NCBI GenBank assembly: GCA_017880745.1
Contig: JADGRR010000160.1
Coordinates: forward strand, 1-6,709
Length of the DNA: 6,709 nucleotides
Direction: 5' to 3'
Source of the DNA: Burkholderiales bacterium
GTDB lineage: Bacteria; Pseudomonadota; Gammaproteobacteria; Burkholderiales; SG8-39
The position numbers were made by a program, and so were the translations under genes. The notes below the pieces were generated by a model. The model saw only the letters and a program-made list of their open reading frames with translations. It had not been told where the DNA came from and did not search any database. Shown piece by piece: positions 1-5,912 of the stretch. The stretch's first letter is position 1; each line of letters starts with the position of its first letter.

Positions 1-1
1 G

Positions 2-460
2 GTCGCGCTGATCGCAGGCCTGGCCGGCGGCTACGTCGGAAAAAGCTTTGCCCATGGCGGCCCCGGGCACTGGCGCGACGGCATGCCGACGGACCCGGCG
101 AAGATGGACCAGCGCGTCGAGCACATGATCACGCGCTTCGCGTCCAGGGTGGATGCCAGCAGCGAGCAGAAGGACAAGCTCGCCGCCATCGCCAAGAGCG
201 CGGTAAAGGACCTGGCGCCGCTGCGCGAAAAGGCCCAGGCCGCGCGCAAGCAGGCGATCGAGATACTCGCCGGGGCGAGCGTGGATCGCGCCGCACTCGA
301 GCGGCTGCGCGCCGAGCAGATCCAGCTCGCCGACGCCGGCAGCAAGCGGCTCACGCAGGCGCTCGCCGATAGCGCCGAGGTGCTCACGCCAGAGCAGCGC
401 ACGAAGCTGGCCGAACGCATGCAGCGCGGCCATCACTGGGGCGGCCGGCACCACGGCTAG
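2..460 (+). CDS. Spy/CpxP-like periplasmic protein (5' partial)
   Basis: The reading frame is open from base 2, so the true start lies upstream of the window. The first visible residues (VALIAGLAGGYVGKSFAHGG) look like the end of a signal peptide followed by a His/Gly-rich mature N-terminus. The remaining ~125 residues are predicted to be almost entirely helical and highly charged. They contain one clear LTxxQ motif (LTPEQ, window residues 128-132) and a degenerate one (DASSEQ, about residue 51), the paired signature of the Spy/CpxP/CnrX group. The protein ends in a His-rich tail (RGHHWGGRHHG), which may bind metal. Family members are small periplasmic chaperones or metal/stress sensors that dampen a sensor kinase. 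The two-component pair just downstream on the same strand supports this role. Stop is TAG at 458-460. Which ligand or kinase it acts on is inferred. Confidence 0.85.
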   Translation, partial: VALIAGLAGGYVGKSFAHGGPGHWRDGMPTDPAKMDQRVEHMITRFASRVDASSEQKDKLAAIAKSAVKDLAPLREKAQAARKQAIEILAGASVDRAALERLRAEQIQLADAGSKRLTQALADSAEVLTPEQRTKLAERMQRGHHWGGRHHG

Positions 461-580
461 GCGGCCTGGTTGGCGGCTTGGGTAATTCCTGGAGTTTGTT
501 GTCAATTCATCCGAATCGAGCGGTGTATGCCGATCATCAAAAGAAACGGCCTTGGCAGCCGATGCGGATAAACTGGCGGC
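461..580 (+). promoter_or_regulatory. Intergenic spacer, weak promoter candidate before the regulator
   Basis: These 120 nt separate the periplasmic gene from the regulator. A -35-like TTGTCA lies at 499-504 (5 of 6 to consensus). The only -10-like hexamer nearby is TGTATG at 524-529, with a long 19-nt spacer and a poor match. No tandem GTAAA CpxR-type box and no T-tailed hairpin was found. The regulator could therefore have its own weak promoter or be read through from upstream; the sequence does not decide. Confidence 0.2.
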
Positions 581-1288
581 GTGAGCGAGCGCATCCTCCT
601 CGTCGATGATGACCCCCGTCTGGCCGAGATGGTGTCGGAGTACCTCGGCGAGGCGGGTTTTCGCGTCACCATCGCCGCCGATGGCCGCGCCGGTCTGGAG
701 CGTCTCTCGCGTGCGCCTTTCGAAGCGCTGGTGCTCGACCTGATGCTCCCCGACATGGACGGGCTGGAACTGTGCCGGCAGGTGCGCGCTTCCGCTGCGA
801 GCACAGCCGAAATTCCCATCCTCATGCTCACCGCGCGCGGCGACGCCATGGACCGCGTCGTCGGGCTGGAGCTGGGCGCCGACGATTACCTGCCCAAGCC
901 GTTCGAGCCGCGCGAGTTGCTGGCGCGGCTGCGAGCGCTATTGCGCCGGCGCCGCCACGGCGGCGCCGATTCAGCCGCCGACGTGCTGCGCTTCGGACGG
1001 CTGGAAATCGACCGCGGTTCGCGTGAAGCGCGCCTGGATGGCGAGGCGAGGCCGCTCACCGCCTACCAGTTCGCGCTGCTGGAAGCGCTCGCCGGGCACG
1101 CCGGGCGCGTGCTTTCGCGCGAGGCGATCATGGATCTCGTCAAAGGGGAGCTGCTGGAAGCGTTCGACCGCTCCATCGACGTGCACGTGTCGCGCATCCG
1201 CCAGGCGATCGAAGACGATCCGAAGAAGCCCCGGCGCATCATCACCGTGCGCGGGGCAGGCTACGTCTTTGCCAAGGCGCAGGATTAA
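581..1288 (+). CDS. OmpR/PhoB-family response regulator (CpxR-like)
   Basis: This is a 235-residue DNA-binding response regulator, the usual length for the OmpR/PhoB class. The receiver domain (about 3-118) has the acidic pocket D9/D10/D11, phospho-acceptor D53 in LVLDLMLPDMDG, switch residue T84 and invariant K106 in the KPF motif. The winged-helix effector domain (about 130-232) ends in the typical RGAGYVF turn. The start is GTG at 581: an in-frame TAA lies only 10 nt upstream (569-571), and the next Met (codon 17) would delete the acidic pocket. There is no recognisable Shine-Dalgarno beyond GGCGGC, so initiation may be weak. It sits between a Spy/CpxP-like gene and a CpxA-like kinase, so it probably controls envelope-stress genes when phosphorylated by that kinase. 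A specific name such as cpxR cannot be assigned from sequence alone. Confidence 0.95.
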   Translation: MSERILLVDDDPRLAEMVSEYLGEAGFRVTIAADGRAGLERLSRAPFEALVLDLMLPDMDGLELCRQVRASAASTAEIPILMLTARGDAMDRVVGLELGADDYLPKPFEPRELLARLRALLRRRRHGGADSAADVLRFGRLEIDRGSREARLDGEARPLTAYQFALLEALAGHAGRVLSREAIMDLVKGELLEAFDRSIDVHVSRIRQAIEDDPKKPRRIITVRGAGYVFAKAQD

Positions 1289-1294
1289 GAGCAT

Positions 1295-1317
1295 GAGGGG
1301 AGGTTTCCCTTCATTTT
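1295..1317 (+). terminator. Terminator-like hairpin after the regulator stop
   Basis: Starting 7 nt after the regulator stop codon, GAGGGGA (1295-1301) can pair with TTTCCCTTC within 1306-1312, giving 7 base pairs including one G-T and a 4-nt loop. ATTTT follows at 1313-1317. The stem is short and the T run has only four bases, so this would be a weak or conditional terminator at most. A 9-codon ORF (1293-1319) overlaps it completely. Confidence 0.3.
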
Positions 1318-1370
1318 GAAATGGATTGCAAGGCCTGAATGGGGCGCCTGCATGGTCCGCAACAACATCC

Positions 1371-1407
1371 TGCCTGATGATGCCTGCCAGTCGGGCATCT
1401 TCAGGCA
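1371..1407 (+). promoter_or_regulatory. Strong hairpin abutting the kinase start codon
   Basis: Bases 1371-1384 (TGCCTGATGATGCC) pair with 1394-1407 (GGCATCTTCAGGCA) with a single T-T mismatch. A T-G and a G-C pair extend the stem toward a 5-nt loop (1387-1391). The helix ends at the base before the first possible kinase ATG (1408). No T run follows on either strand, so it is not an ordinary intrinsic terminator. It occupies the place where a ribosome-binding site should be and is most simply read as an RNA element limiting kinase translation, or as an mRNA processing or stability element. A protein-binding DNA dyad is the other reading. Confidence 0.5.
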
Positions 1408-2700
1408 ATGGCACTGCCGATGAAACGCCTCTATCTGCAGGTCTATCTCACCGTGGTGGCGAGCCTGCTGCTGGTGGTGCTGGCCGCCGGAGCCATGTGG
1501 CGCTTGACCATAGAAGCCGGCCCCGCGAGCCAGGCCTTCGAGATGGCCGGAGAAGTGGCGGCGGCAGCGCTGCCCGCGGCCGACGCGCCGCGCGAGGTGC
1601 AACAGCAGGCGCTGGAAAAACTGGCCGTGCGGCTGCACGCCGATCTCGCGCTCTTCGATGCCGGGCGCGAGCGCATCGCCGCTGCGGGCAAGACACTGTC
1701 GCCGCCGGAGGAGGAGCGAGCCGGCGGGTGGCGCCGCAACTCCTCGTGGCGCGCCGGCGGCTGGAATATCCGCCTGCCCGACGGGCGCTCGCTGGCGGTG
1801 CGCCTGCCGCACGAACCGAGGCACCCTGCCTGGGCGCTGATCGTTTTCCTCGGCGTCATCGCCCTCCTGGTGGCGCTCGGCGCCTATCCGGTGGTGCGCA
1901 GGATCACCCGCCGGCTGGAGCGGCTGCAGGCGAGCGTCGAGGCGCTCGGTTCGGGCGATCTCTCGGCGCGCGTGCGCGTCAGGGGCGGCGACGAGGTGGC
2001 GCAGCTTGCCGCGAGCTTCAACCGCGCCGCCGCGCGCATCGAAGAACTCGTCGGCGCGCAGAAGGTGCTGCTCGACTCGAACAAGCGGCTGCTCGCACAC
2101 GCCTCGCACGAACTGCGTACGCCGCTTGCGCGCATCCGCATGGGCGTGGAGCTGCTGAAGGAAAAAGACGACCCGAAACGCAAATCGGAACTCGAACGCG
2201 ACATCGCCGAACTCGATCAGCTGATCGACGAGATCCTGCTCGCCAGCCGCCTCGATGCCGTCGCCGAAATCGATCGGCGCGAGCAGGTCGATCTGCTTGC
2301 GCTTGCGGCCGAGGAATGCGCGCGCTACGAGGACTGCGCGCTCGATGGCGAGCCGGTGCTGGTGCAAGGCGACGCGCGGCTGCTGCGCCGGATGATCCGC
2401 AACCTGCTGGAGAACGCGCAGCGCCACGGCAAGCCGCCGATCGAAGTGAGCCTGCGGCGCAACCAGGACAAGGCCGAGCTTTGCGTATGCGACCACGGCG
2501 CCGGCGTTCCCGTGCCTGAGCGCGAGCGCCTGTTCGAGCCGTTCCACCGACTACCCGGCGCCACGAGCGGCGCGGGCCTCGGACTCTCGCTGGTGCGCCA
2601 GATCGCCGCGCGCCACGGCGGCAGCGCCGGCGTGCGCGATGGGGCTGCAGGCGGGGCCTGCATCATCGTGGAGATTGCCGCGAGCGTCGCTGCCACTTGA
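1408..2700 (+). CDS. Sensor histidine kinase (CpxA-like, HAMP domain)
   Basis: This 430-residue membrane sensor kinase is the expected partner of the regulator upstream. The order is: N-terminal helix (about 9-29), periplasmic sensing segment (about 30-140), second helix (about 142-163), HAMP linker (about 164-217) and HisKA domain with phospho-acceptor H234 in SHELRTPL. The ATPase domain has an N-box with N336 (RNLLENAQRH), G1 box DHGAG (362-366), F box LFEPFHR and G2 box GAGLGLSL (388-395), so it should be active. The start could be 1408 or 1420; 1420 gives a cleaner MKRLYLQVYL start just before the first helix. Neither has a good Shine-Dalgarno, and a strong hairpin ends at 1407. The signal is unknown; the Spy/CpxP-like gene upstream suggests envelope or metal stress. 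Confidence 0.95.
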   Translation: MALPMKRLYLQVYLTVVASLLLVVLAAGAMWRLTIEAGPASQAFEMAGEVAAAALPAADAPREVQQQALEKLAVRLHADLALFDAGRERIAAAGKTLSPPEEERAGGWRRNSSWRAGGWNIRLPDGRSLAVRLPHEPRHPAWALIVFLGVIALLVALGAYPVVRRITRRLERLQASVEALGSGDLSARVRVRGGDEVAQLAASFNRAAARIEELVGAQKVLLDSNKRLLAHASHELRTPLARIRMGVELLKEKDDPKRKSELERDIAELDQLIDEILLASRLDAVAEIDRREQVDLLALAAEECARYEDCALDGEPVLVQGDARLLRRMIRNLLENAQRHGKPPIEVSLRRNQDKAELCVCDHGAGVPVPERERLFEPFHRLPGATSGAGLGLSLVRQIAARHGGSAGVRDGAAGGACIIVEIAASVAAT

Positions 2701-2735
2701 CGCGCAGGGCAATGAGTGTGGGTCAGCCTTTTCAA

Positions 2736-2809
2736 GAAGCCGACATTCGCCAGAAAATTCGCAGGTTGAGGGTGCCGCAGGCAGCAGTCGGCCCGAAGCC
2801 GACGGTCGC
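2736..2809. repeat. Degenerate structured repeat units after the kinase gene
   Basis: In the 202-nt gap after the kinase gene, GAAGCCGACATTCGC (2736-2750) recurs as GAAGCCGACGGTCGC (2795-2809) with two mismatches. The second copy overlaps a perfect 6-bp hairpin, GTCGGC (2787-2792) with GCCGAC (2798-2803) around a CCGAA loop. Related wording (AGCAG then GGCCCG) recurs at 3551-3566. A more distant relative in opposite orientation may lie within 5438-5463. From memory, GC-rich motifs of this style occur as dispersed intergenic repeats in many proteobacteria. No T run follows, so it is not a standard terminator. Confidence 0.35.
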
Positions 2810-2902
2810 GGTTGATCCTCCATTAGGGTTGGAGCAGGATACGCATGGCTGATTGAAAGGCTTCATGGCAGCCCCAATGACGCACTATTTCAAGGAAAAA
2901 CC

Positions 2903-3484
2903 TTGAAGGCATTCAAACTCGATGACGAACGCTCCGTCTTAACATGGGTCTTCCGCATCGTTTCTCTGGTTGCGATTTTCGCGGTCTTTGCCGCCATCGG
3001 CGTGTTCGTTCGCAAGGGTGACGCGCTCCATGCGGCTATGCTGGTCGCGACAGCTCCCCTCCTGGCCTACGTGTTTTCGCGGAGCTGGACCGGATTACTA
3101 TTCACTTCGCTTGAACGGGCGAAACGCTACGTCGAGGGCGCGGAAGGAGATCATCGGCACGAGTGGTATTCGTTCAGAGGCCAGCGTGTTCGCGTCTTCC
3201 TCGATGAAATGCAGCGACCCTGGTTCGCGCTCAATGAAATTGCGTTCATCCTCGACGTGAAAGACGAAAAGAGCACGTTCCGGCACTATGGGCCGCACGA
3301 GTATGGGATCCCGGAGTCAGCATCAGAGCGTTGTATTTCGGAGGCCGGACTGCGGCGGCTGATCAAGTACAGTGCACACCCGGACGCGGGCGCGCTGGGA
3401 ATTTGGCTCGAGCGTGAGGTATTGCGCATGCTAAGAAACAGAAAGGAAATCCGGGCAACAAACCGGGCGAGGCAGGATGGGTAG
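2903..3484 (+). CDS. Membrane-anchored BRO-N-like domain protein
   Basis: This 193-residue protein starts at TTG 2903, supported by AAGGA at 2892-2896 with a 6-nt spacer; no in-frame ATG or GTG upstream fits better. Residues 14-36 and about 43-63 form two hydrophobic helices joined by a short turn. The soluble part (about 88-180) follows the BRO-N pattern: FRGQRVRVFLDE, PWFALNEIAFILDV, a HEYGI stretch, then SEAGLRRLIKYSAHPDAGAL, IWLEREVL and a basic end. BRO-N domains are known mainly from phage antirepressors and viral BRO proteins, where they may bind DNA. A membrane-tethered version is unusual. The ATP, zinc or nuclease motifs of a known system are absent. No gene is co-transcribed: the gaps are 202 nt upstream and 285 nt downstream. 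Base use is less GC-biased than in the kinase gene, consistent with acquisition. The family call rests on pattern recognition only. Confidence 0.75.
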   Translation: MKAFKLDDERSVLTWVFRIVSLVAIFAVFAAIGVFVRKGDALHAAMLVATAPLLAYVFSRSWTGLLFTSLERAKRYVEGAEGDHRHEWYSFRGQRVRVFLDEMQRPWFALNEIAFILDVKDEKSTFRHYGPHEYGIPESASERCISEAGLRRLIKYSAHPDAGALGIWLEREVLRMLRNRKEIRATNRARQDG

Positions 3485-3769
3485 AGCGTCTTAGCGCAGC
3501 CCGACCGTGTGTCCGCTTTGGATCGCCTGCTGCCCCGGGCATCTTCAGTTAGCAGACGTTGGCCCGCATTTCGGCAGGCGGAGGGTGTTACGGGCTACAG
3601 CCGGCCAAGAGGCGACACTCGGCGCCGGTCTTATCCACGGTATTCAATCAAGCGAATGAACCGCTGGTGCGCTCGTAAAGACCCTATCAAGTACAAGGTT
3701 GATTAAGCTGCGCTCCCAATGTAAGGTGAAAATGCAGATCACAATTGCAGCGACTTGACGGGAGGAATC
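3485..3769. other. Intergenic spacer with repeat remnant and weak promoter
   Basis: These 285 nt hold no convincing gene. A 65-codon frame from GTG 3509 to 3706 is Arg-rich, lacks a ribosome-binding site and resembles no family I know. TTAGCAGACGTTGGCCCG at 3549-3566 resembles the repeat unit at 2781-2794 in an eroded form. A possible sigma-70 promoter for the TPR gene is TTGATT (3699-3704), a 17-nt spacer, then TAAGGT (3722-3727), matching consensus at 4 and 3 of 6 positions. Confidence 0.3.
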
Positions 3770-5374
3770 ATGATCAATCGCAATGCTCTCGCCGCGGTCA
3801 CGGCAGCACTGATTTCAGTTTCCTCCGGCGCATTCGCACACGATGAGGACGCAAACGCCGCCGGCGGACGCACGCCGGCGAAACTCGGTCATGTGAATTT
3901 CCCGACCACTTGCGACGCAAAAGTGCAGCCGCAGTTCGAGCGCGGCGTCGCGCTGCTGCACTCGTTCTGGTTCCCCGAAGCGCTGAAGACTTTCAACGAA
4001 GTGCTGAAGGCCGATCCATCGTGCACCATCGCCTACTGGGGCATAGGCGTCAACCGCCTGCTCAACCCCTTCGGCGGACAACCTGCCGAGAATGTGCTGC
4101 TCCAGGGCCAGGCGGCAGTTGACAAGGGTGAGTCGCTGGGGGCGAAGTCGCAGCGCGAACGCGACTACCTCGATGCCATCGCCACGCTGTACACGCATGA
4201 CCGGGCGCCCTGGCGCGAGCGCGTGCTGCGGTACGAAATAGCGATGGAGCAGCTCACGCAGCGCTATCCGGAGGACAGGGAAGCATCCATCTTCTACGCG
4301 CTCGCGCTCAACGTTGCCTCCGATCCCGCCGACAAGACGTACGCGAAGCAGCTCAAGGCGGCGGCGATCCTCGAGCCGATCTTCGCAGCGCAGCCGGACC
4401 ATCCCGGCGTGGCCCATTACCTGATCCACAGCTACGACTATCCGCCTATCGCGTCAAAAGGTCTGCCAGCGGCGCGCAGCTACGCGGACATTGCACCGTC
4501 CGCCGCGCATGCACTGCACATGCCATCGCATATTTTCACGCGAGTGGGAGCGTGGGAAGATTCGATCGCGACTAACCAGCGCTCGGAGGCGACGGCGCGA
4601 AAGAACAATACCCCGGACGAAATCCTGCACGCAATCGACTATCAGGTATACGCGTCATTGCAGCTTGCGCAGGACGCACAGGCGACACGCAGCATCGAAC
4701 GTGCACAAGTGGAGGCCGCCCGCTTCGAACGCAATGCGGGTGCATACGCACTCGCCGCAGGGTCGGCCCGCTACGCGCTCGAACGTGGAGACTGGCGAGC
4801 CGCGGCGCAACTCGCTCCGCGCCCGAGCAAGTTTCCGTATGCGGACGCGATAATATTCTTTGCCCGCGCTCTGGGGGCGGCACGCTCCGGCGACCCGTCG
4901 TCCGCGCGCAAGGACATCGCTGAGCTGGCGCGGCTGCGTGATGAGCTCGCCGGGCGCAAGGACAACTACTGGGCGGGGGAGGTCGAGGTGCAGCGGCTTG
5001 CGGCAGAAGGCTGGACGCTTCTTGCCGAGCGACGCAACGGGGATGCGCTCGCGCTGATGCGCAAATCCGCGGACATGGAAGACGCGAGCGAGAAATCACC
5101 TGTCACGCCCGGGCGCGTCCTGCCGGCGCGCGAGCTGCTCGGAGAAATGCTGCTCGAACTGAAGCAACCGGCGCAGGCGCTGAAGGAGTTCGAGGCCTCG
5201 GCCATCCGCGACCCCAACCGCTTCCGCGGCTTCTACGGCGCGGCGCTGGCGGCGATCCAGGCTGGCGACTCGGCCAAGGCGAGAGCTTATTTCGCCAAAC
5301 TCGCGCAGCTTGCCGCCAAAGGCGATCCGCGTCCGGAACTGCAGCAGGCGAAAATATATCTATCGCGCAACTGA
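3770..5374 (+). CDS. Exported TPR-repeat protein of unknown function
   Basis: This is a 534-residue protein. ATG 3770 is chosen because GGAGG at 3761-3765 lies just upstream and it gives a proper signal peptide (MINRNALAAVTAALISVSSG then AFA), with cleavage expected before HDEDA (about residue 24). The mature protein is built of helical repeats: TPR-like units near 53-86 (FERGVALLHSFWFPEALKTF), 410-440 and 455-515 (QPAQALKEFEASAIRDPNRF). The central block carries a family signature I recognise from uncharacterised proteobacterial TPR proteins: HPGVAHYLIHSYDYP (211-225), then PSAAHALHMPSHIFTR (243-258). It also has H64, H143 and two cysteines (C48, C85) that could form a disulfide in the periplasm. 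It is monocistronic, with no T-tailed terminator but a structured region right after the stop. A scaffold or binding role is inferred; no enzymatic activity can be assigned. Confidence 0.9.
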   Translation: MINRNALAAVTAALISVSSGAFAHDEDANAAGGRTPAKLGHVNFPTTCDAKVQPQFERGVALLHSFWFPEALKTFNEVLKADPSCTIAYWGIGVNRLLNPFGGQPAENVLLQGQAAVDKGESLGAKSQRERDYLDAIATLYTHDRAPWRERVLRYEIAMEQLTQRYPEDREASIFYALALNVASDPADKTYAKQLKAAAILEPIFAAQPDHPGVAHYLIHSYDYPPIASKGLPAARSYADIAPSAAHALHMPSHIFTRVGAWEDSIATNQRSEATARKNNTPDEILHAIDYQVYASLQLAQDAQATRSIERAQVEAARFERNAGAYALAAGSARYALERGDWRAAAQLAPRPSKFPYADAIIFFARALGAARSGDPSSARKDIAELARLRDELAGRKDNYWAGEVEVQRLAAEGWTLLAERRNGDALALMRKSADMEDASEKSPVTPGRVLPARELLGEMLLELKQPAQALKEFEASAIRDPNRFRGFYGAALAAIQAGDSAKARAYFAKLAQLAAKGDPRPELQQAKIYLSRN

Positions 5375-5405
5375 GCGCCCCCGGCGGGTGAAAGTCCCAC
5401 CCGGC
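5373..5405 (+). ncRNA. Possible group II intron 5'-domain remnant
   Basis: GGGTGAAAGTCCC (5386-5398) is a GGG/CCC hairpin with a TGAAAGT loop, flanked by CCGG (5381-5384) and CCGG (5401-5404) that can pair outside it. GGTGAAAGTCC-type hairpins are common in the first domain of bacterial group II introns, soon after the 5' splice site (consensus GUGYG). Here GAGCG at 5373-5377, overlapping the TPR stop codon, would sit at that site with one change. No intron-encoded protein and no domain V follow, so at best this is a fragment; chance similarity is quite possible. Confidence 0.25.
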
Positions 5406-5413
5406 AACCTATG

Positions 5414-5466
5414 GGCGGCCGCTTTCGGGAAACGCCACTGACCGCTGCGGGTCGTTTCCGGCCGCC
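5414..5466. repeat. Compound stem-loop downstream of the TPR gene
   Basis: Three stacked helices share one continuous 3' strand. GGCGGCC (5414-5420) pairs with GGCCGCC (5460-5466), GGAAAC (5428-5433) with GTTTCC (5454-5459), and GACC (5440-5443) with GGTC (5450-5453) around a 6-nt loop. The 5' strand carries bulges of 7 and 6 nt. That makes 17 base pairs in total. No T run follows in either direction, so it is more likely an mRNA 3'-end stabiliser, a dispersed repeat or a structured RNA than an intrinsic terminator. It lies 39 nt past the TPR stop codon. Confidence 0.55.
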
Positions 5467-5633
5467 AAGACCAAACGAAATAAGCTCGCACCAGTGCCCC
5501 GCGTTGCCCCGGTCGGGGAGCCAAATGATCAATAACACAGACGAGTCTTCTCGCACACGGCTGCGCCGGTATTCGCTTTGCTTGCGCTAGGGTTGCAGTA
5601 GCGTTGCCGCTGCCTCTTCGCGCCGTTGCAGGC

Positions 5634-5647
5634 GCCCGATATCGGGC
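5634..5647. repeat. Perfect 14-bp palindrome
   Basis: GCCCGATATCGGGC is a perfect palindrome centred on GATATC, flanked by GGC on the left and CGCC on the right. It lies 34 nt beyond the stop codon of the minus-strand lipoprotein gene. As RNA it would form a 5-bp stem with an ATAT loop, but no T run follows. It could be a protein-binding dyad; its role is unknown. Confidence 0.45.
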
Positions 5648-5681
5648 CGCCGCTGCGATACATGCGACGCCTAAAGACTGC

Positions 5682-5912
5682 TCAACGCATCGGGGAGCTC
5701 GTAGGGGCGGTCATGCTGTGCTCGCGTTCCCAGGTATCCCGATCGACGGTCTTCGTCTCAGACGCGGCACCCGGATCGCGCACCGGAATATTGCTGCCGG
5801 TACGGTATTGCCGCTCCGTGCGCGCCTGCGCGGGCGCAGTTGTGTCCGGAGTCGTTGCACAACCCGTTACCAGGCAGCACACCAAAAGGGCGATCGTCGG
5901 CAGCGGTTTCAT
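5682..5912 (-). CDS. Small outer-membrane lipoprotein
   Basis: This 76-residue protein is read on the minus strand. The N-terminus has a lysine, a hydrophobic stretch and a clear lipobox LVTGC with the lipidated cysteine at residue 18. The next residues are Ala-Thr, not Asp, so sorting to the outer membrane is expected. The mature part is polar and probably disordered (TTPDTTAP), then contains RTGSNIPVRD, similar in style to short proteobacterial lipoproteins with a TGSNIP/GSRIP motif. The ATG at 5912-5910 has GGAGT (5923-5919 on the minus strand) six bases upstream, which fits a real start. Its first ATG overlaps the TGA of a tiny upstream ORF as ATGA, suggesting coupled translation. Function is unknown. 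Two + strand frames over the same bases lack such features and are taken as shadows. Confidence 0.75.
   Translation of the reverse strand: MKPLPTIALLVCCLVTGCATTPDTTAPAQARTERQYRTGSNIPVRDPGAASETKTVDRDTWEREHSMTAPTSSPMR

Larger units (their letters stand above)
5375..5681. other. Non-coding stretch after the TPR gene
   Basis: These 307 nt hold, in order, a group II intron-like motif (5373-5405), a compound stem-loop (5414-5466), a CCCC/GGGG mini-hairpin (about 5507-5518) and a perfect 14-bp palindrome (5634-5647). A 21-codon ORF (ATG 5525 to TAG 5588-5590) has GGGGAG at 5515-5520 but encodes nothing recognisable; it may be the 5' stub of a broken gene. No transposase, integrase or reverse transcriptase fragment was found. 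Confidence 0.5.

Noticed and set aside
461..580. CpxR box (tandem GTAAA) upstream of the regulator
   Set aside because: Only an isolated GTAAT is present at 482-486; no second half-site occurs at the expected spacing.
1326..2519. 397-codon + strand frame overlapping the kinase gene
   Set aside because: It is an out-of-frame, Arg/Ala-dominated translation of the same bases. The kinase frame has every catalytic motif.
1285..2547. 420-codon open frame on the minus strand opposite the kinase gene
   Set aside because: It mirrors the kinase gene; GC-rich codon bias commonly leaves the antisense frame open. It shows no domain and its composition is low-complexity His/Arg/Gln/Ala.
2787..2803. Intrinsic terminator for the kinase gene
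   Set aside because: The 6-bp hairpin is perfect, but no T run follows on either strand, so it is treated as part of a repeat.
3509..3706. 65-codon + strand ORF with a GTG start between the BRO-N-like and TPR genes
   Set aside because: It is Arg-rich, has no ribosome-binding site or domain, and lies in DNA with repeat remnants.
3699..3727. MerR-type metal-responsive promoter before the TPR gene
   Set aside because: TAAGGT resembles mer promoters, but the spacer is 17 nt instead of 19-20 and has no dyad. It is kept only as a weak sigma-70 candidate.
3815..4429. 204-codon minus-strand frame inside the TPR gene
   Set aside because: It is the antisense of a well-supported coding sequence and has no start signals or recognisable domain.
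5373..5681. A complete group II intron
   Set aside because: There is no reverse transcriptase ORF and no domain V hairpin; only a short 5'-domain-like motif is present.
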